In this document: positions 61,205-64,000 of the stretch, in pieces
Layout of the letters: each line of letters opens with the position of its first letter
How positions within the stretch are numbered: position 1 is the first letter of the stretch
Assembly: GCF_025148285.1 (NCBI RefSeq)
Contig: NZ_CP102268.1
Span: 3,451,001 to 3,515,000 of the forward strand
DNA from: Marvinbryantia formatexigens DSM 14469
Lineage (GTDB): Bacteria; Bacillota; Clostridia; Lachnospirales; Lachnospiraceae
Direction of reading: 5' to 3'
DNA length: 64,000 nt
The notes under the pieces: generated by a model
Told to the model about the DNA's origin: nothing
Databases searched by the model: none
What the model saw: the letters and a program-made list of their open reading frames with translations, nothing else
Position numbers and translations under genes: made by a program

Positions 61205-62947
61205 ATGGAACAACATAAATGGAAAAAATTAGTGCGGTACTACAGACCGTATCTTGGACTGTTTCTGTCTGATATGTTTTTTGCAATTCTGGGGGCTGGC
61301 GTGACACTCGTCATCCCCCTGATTGTACGCTATATTACCGGCACCGTTGTTTTTCTCCCGGCGCAGGAGGTGCTTCCCGCCATCTTAAAGCTGGCGGCGC
61401 TGATGCTGGCGCTGGTGCTTCTGGAGTGCTTCTGCAATTTTTACATCGGTTATTACGGACACATCATGGGCGCTTCCATCGAGCGCGATATGCGCAACGA
61501 AATTTTCGGGCATTATCAGAAGCTCTCCTTTGCTTTCTACGACAATCAGAAGGTCGGACAGCTTCTGTCGCGTATTACCAGCGACCTGTTTGATATCAGC
61601 GAGCTGCTGCACCACGGTCCGGAGGACATCGTAATTTCTCTGATGAAATTTGTCGGCTCGTTCGCCATATTGATGTCCATCAATTCGACGCTGGCGCTGG
61701 TGATGTTTGCCTTCGTGCCGCTGATGGCGCTTTACGCCTTTTATCTGAACAGGAAAATGAAGCGCGCGTTCAAGGAGAACCGCGCCCGCATCGCCGATAT
61801 CAACAGCCAGATTGAGGACAGCCTCTCCGGCATCCGCGTTGTAAAATCGTTCGCGAACGAGGATGTGGAAATGGAGAAATTCGGAAAGGGCAATCAGCGC
61901 TTCGTGGACAGCAAGCGCATCAGCTACCGCTATATGGGAGCCTACAATTCCGGGCTGGGCGCGCTGACGACGCTGGTTACGGTCGGCGTGATTGTGGCGG
62001 GCGCTGTTCTGATTTCGGACGGCTCGATTGACAGCACCGATTTGATTACCTTCCTTCTGTATGTGAACAACTGCACGGAGCCGATAAAGAAGCTGATTAA
62101 CTTTACCGAGCAGTTCCAGAACGGCTACAGCGGCTACGAGCGTTTCCTGGAGATTCTGGCGGTGGAGCCGGATATCGCGGACGCGCCGGATGCTGTCGAG
62201 CTTACTGATGTGAAGGGCGAGATCGTGTTTGAGGATGTCACCTTCCGTTACGAGGAAAATCTGGAGACGGTGCTCAACCATATTAATCTGAAGGTGGATG
62301 CCGGGGAATACATCGCGATTGCCGGAAGCTCCGGCGGCGGAAAGACGACGCTCTGCAGTCTGATTCCGCGTTTCTACGATGTGGATAGCGGGCGCATCCT
62401 GCTGGACGGCACCGACATCCGACAAATTAAGCTGAAAAGCCTGCGCGACCACATCGGCATCGTGCAGCAGGACGTTTATCTGTTTGCGGAAAATGTGATG
62501 GAGAACATCCGCTACGGCAGACCGGACGCCTCCGACGAGGAGGTTATCGCGGCGGCGAAAATGGCGAACGCCCACGAGTTTATCATGGAGCTGCCGGACG
62601 GCTACGAGACGGACATCGGACAGCGGGGTGTGAAGCTCTCCGGCGGGCAGAAGCAGCGCCTTTCGATTGCACGAGTATTTTTGAAAAATCCGCCCATACT
62701 TATTTTTGACGAGGCGACCTCCGCGCTCGATAATGAGAGCGAGAAGATCATCCAGGAATCGCTGGAAAAGCTGGCGAAGGGGCGCACCACGTTTGTGATC
62801 GCGCACCGGCTGACGACCATCCGCAACGCCGGAAAAATTCTGGTGATGACGGAAAAAGGCATCGAGGAGCAGGGAACCCATGAGGAGCTGCTGGCAAAGG
62901 GCGGAATCTACAGCCGGCTGTACCGGATGTCGGAGGCGGAAGCCTGA
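61205..62947 (+). CDS. ABC transporter, fused permease/ATPase
   Basis: The 580-residue homodimer-type exporter has six membrane helices and a nucleotide-binding domain with Walker A GSSGGGKTT, signature LSGGQKQR and Walker B ILIFDEATSALD, all intact. It starts 6 bp after glmM, inside the same transcription unit. Lipid or drug export is typical of the subfamily; the substrate cannot be named. Confidence 0.92.
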   Translation: MEQHKWKKLVRYYRPYLGLFLSDMFFAILGAGVTLVIPLIVRYITGTVVFLPAQEVLPAILKLAALMLALVLLECFCNFYIGYYGHIMGASIERDMRNEIFGHYQKLSFAFYDNQKVGQLLSRITSDLFDISELLHHGPEDIVISLMKFVGSFAILMSINSTLALVMFAFVPLMALYAFYLNRKMKRAFKENRARIADINSQIEDSLSGIRVVKSFANEDVEMEKFGKGNQRFVDSKRISYRYMGAYNSGLGALTTLVTVGVIVAGAVLISDGSIDSTDLITFLLYVNNCTEPIKKLINFTEQFQNGYSGYERFLEILAVEPDIADAPDAVELTDVKGEIVFEDVTFRYEENLETVLNHINLKVDAGEYIAIAGSSGGGKTTLCSLIPRFYDVDSGRILLDGTDIRQIKLKSLRDHIGIVQQDVYLFAENVMENIRYGRPDASDEEVIAAAKMANAHEFIMELPDGYETDIGQRGVKLSGGQKQRLSIARVFLKNPPILIFDEATSALDNESEKIIQESLEKLAKGRTTFVIAHRLTTIRNAGKILVMTEKGIEEQGTHEELLAKGGIYSRLYRMSEAEA

Positions 62948-62963
62948 ATGGATCAGCGAAGGT

Positions 62964-62986
62964 TACTGTGAACGGAGTGAACAGTA
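62964..62986. repeat. Short intergenic hairpin
   Basis: TACTGT and ACAGTA flank GAACGGAGTGA between the ABC gene and the DUF2156 gene. The look is that of the interspersed palindromes found in Lachnospiraceae genomes; only one copy is in this window. Confidence 0.4.
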
Positions 62987-63025
62987 GCGGAGCCTATCTG
63001 AAGGAGCAAAGGAAAAGGATATAGA

Positions 63026-63925
63026 ATGGACATTGTATTTAAAAAAGTGGAAATGAAGGACCGGGAGCTGATCAACCGTTATCTTGCGCAGCAGAAAACA
63101 AGAAGCTGCGAAATGACGTTTGCAAATATTTATCTCTGGTCCGTATATTACAAAGTAGATTATGCCATCGTGGAGGATATGCTGATTTTCCGCGGCTCGG
63201 AGGACCGTGTGTTTTTCGATTATCCGGTGGGAAAAGAGGAGGGCGTAAAGCCTGCGATAGACGCGCTGCTGGAATACTGCCGTGAGCGCGGACAAAGATT
63301 TATCCTCGGACTGGTGACACCGGAAAAATTTGCGCGCCTGGAGGAGCTTTATCCGGGCATGTTTGAGATTTCCTACGACCGCGACGCGGCGGATTACGTT
63401 TACGAGACGGAAAAGCTTGCAAATCTTTCCGGAAAAAAGTATCATGGAAAGAAGAACCATATTAATAAATTTGAGCGGCTGTACCCGGAGTGGAAATATG
63501 AGCCGATCAGCGACGCTAATGTGGAGGACTGCTTCCAGATGGCGCTCACCTGGCGGCGCATGAATGGCTGCGAGGAGGACCCGGAAAAGTCGGCAGAGAT
63601 GTGTGTGACCTTAAATTCCCTGCGGCTGTTCAAGGAGCTGGAGCTGCGCGGCGGTCTGCTGCGCGTAAACGGCGAGGTGGTGGCGTTTTCCATCGGGGAA
63701 CCGGTGTGCGACGATACGATGGTTGTGCATATTGAAAAGGCATTTTCTGAGGTGGAGGGCGCATATCCTATGATAAACCGCGAATTTGTCCGCCACGAGG
63801 CAGCGGGATATACTTACGTAAACCGGGAGGAGGACCTGGGCGAGGAGGGACTGCGGCAGGCGAAGCTGTCCTATCACCCGGCATTCCTGGTGGAGAAAGG
63901 AACCGTAACCATAAAGGAGAGGTAA
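63026..63925 (+). CDS. DUF2156 protein (phosphatidylglycerol lysyltransferase-like C-domain)
   Basis: The 299-residue protein has a tandem GNAT-like fold as in MprF C-terminal domains: 'MTFANIYLWSVYYKVDYAIV', 'KKYHGKKNHINKFERLYPEW', 'VVAFSIGEPVCDDTMVVHIE', and a 'NREEDLGEEGLRQAKLSYHP' end. It lacks the membrane flippase part of MprF and any signal, so it is a soluble acyl- or aminoacyltransferase-like protein. GGAGCAAAGG lies upstream. Its true substrate is unknown. Confidence 0.87.
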   Translation: MDIVFKKVEMKDRELINRYLAQQKTRSCEMTFANIYLWSVYYKVDYAIVEDMLIFRGSEDRVFFDYPVGKEEGVKPAIDALLEYCRERGQRFILGLVTPEKFARLEELYPGMFEISYDRDAADYVYETEKLANLSGKKYHGKKNHINKFERLYPEWKYEPISDANVEDCFQMALTWRRMNGCEEDPEKSAEMCVTLNSLRLFKELELRGGLLRVNGEVVAFSIGEPVCDDTMVVHIEKAFSEVEGAYPMINREFVRHEAAGYTYVNREEDLGEEGLRQAKLSYHPAFLVEKGTVTIKER

Positions 63926-63929
63926 AAAC

Positions 63930-64000
63930 ATGATTTCAGAAAAAATGATACAAATGACAAAAAACAGCTCGGCAATCCGGGCGATGTTTGAGGAAGGAAA
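63930..64000 (+). CDS. Start of a PLP-dependent aminotransferase, 3' partial
   Basis: The ATG follows AAAGGAGAGG; the 23 codons before the window edge read 'MISEKMIQMTKNSSAIRAMF' and then EEG. This is the typical opening of class I/II aminotransferases found after DUF2156 in Lachnospiraceae. The assignment rests on a short N-terminus only. Confidence 0.6.
   Translation, partial: MISEKMIQMTKNSSAIRAMFEEG

Overview
The window comes from a Gram-positive member of the Clostridia, most likely a gut Lachnospiraceae. The evidence is a PolC-type replicative polymerase next to ispG, the dapF-dapL (LL-diaminopimelate aminotransferase) pair, an alpha-type glutamine synthetase paired with an ANTAR protein, EFR1-type ferredoxin, YqeG, strong AGGAGG ribosome-binding sites and frequent GTG/TTG starts. 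The species cannot be named from the sequence alone.

Layout. (1) 1-6.3 kb: a co-directional cluster of secreted or surface proteins. It holds a very large beta-helix/zinc-ribbon/Ig-like protein cut by the window edge, a membrane-anchored protein, two small exported proteins that share one module with the tail of the large protein, and a protein with a KTG-type cell-wall sorting tail. (2) 6.4-11.9 kb: small accessory genes. These include an RloA/RloB (AbiL-like) pair, an XRE regulator, a PD-(D/E)XK transposase-nuclease-like protein and an unknown 221-residue protein, with a deletion-degraded second copy of the last gene. (3) 12-25.3 kb: a glycoside-utilisation locus. A divergent AraC regulator faces a GPH-type sugar transporter followed by GH3, GH39, GH2, GH78 and GH43-like enzymes, none with a signal peptide, so imported glycosides are probably cleaved in the cytoplasm. 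(4) 25.3-29.3 kb: an AAA-ATPase/DUF1703-like protein and a secreted NlpC/P60 hydrolase with a long low-complexity stalk. (5) 29.4-33.6 kb: glnA, an ANTAR-domain regulator, dapF and dapL.

(6) 33.6-50.3 kb is an accessory island between dapL and the ispG region. It contains a DUF4180 gene behind what looks like a leader-peptide attenuator, a DUF3990/XRE toxin-antitoxin-like pair with twin operators, a Fic protein followed by an unfamiliar PD-(D/E)XK protein, a truncated FtsX-type permease, a MarR-controlled heterodimeric ABC exporter, an aldo/keto reductase, a truncated FtsH, three tandem excisionase paralogues with a tyrosine integrase, and an MltR-like gene broken by one in-frame TGA. Two 96%-identical 138-bp segments, each carrying the first codons of a low-molecular-weight tyrosine phosphatase, bracket about 14 kb of this island. 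(7) 50.3-64 kb is core genome: EFR1 ferredoxin, ispG, polC, yqeG, aroK, an M24 aminopeptidase, efp, glmM, an ABC transporter, a DUF2156 protein and the first codons of an aminotransferase.

The least ordinary items are the Fic plus PD-(D/E)XK operon with three TTCCGATA repeats at its promoter, the leader-peptide/attenuator layout ahead of DUF4180, the ANTAR-style hexaloop hairpins around glnA, the module shared by three surface proteins, and the duplicated 138-bp phosphatase heads. No tRNA, rRNA or CRISPR array was seen.
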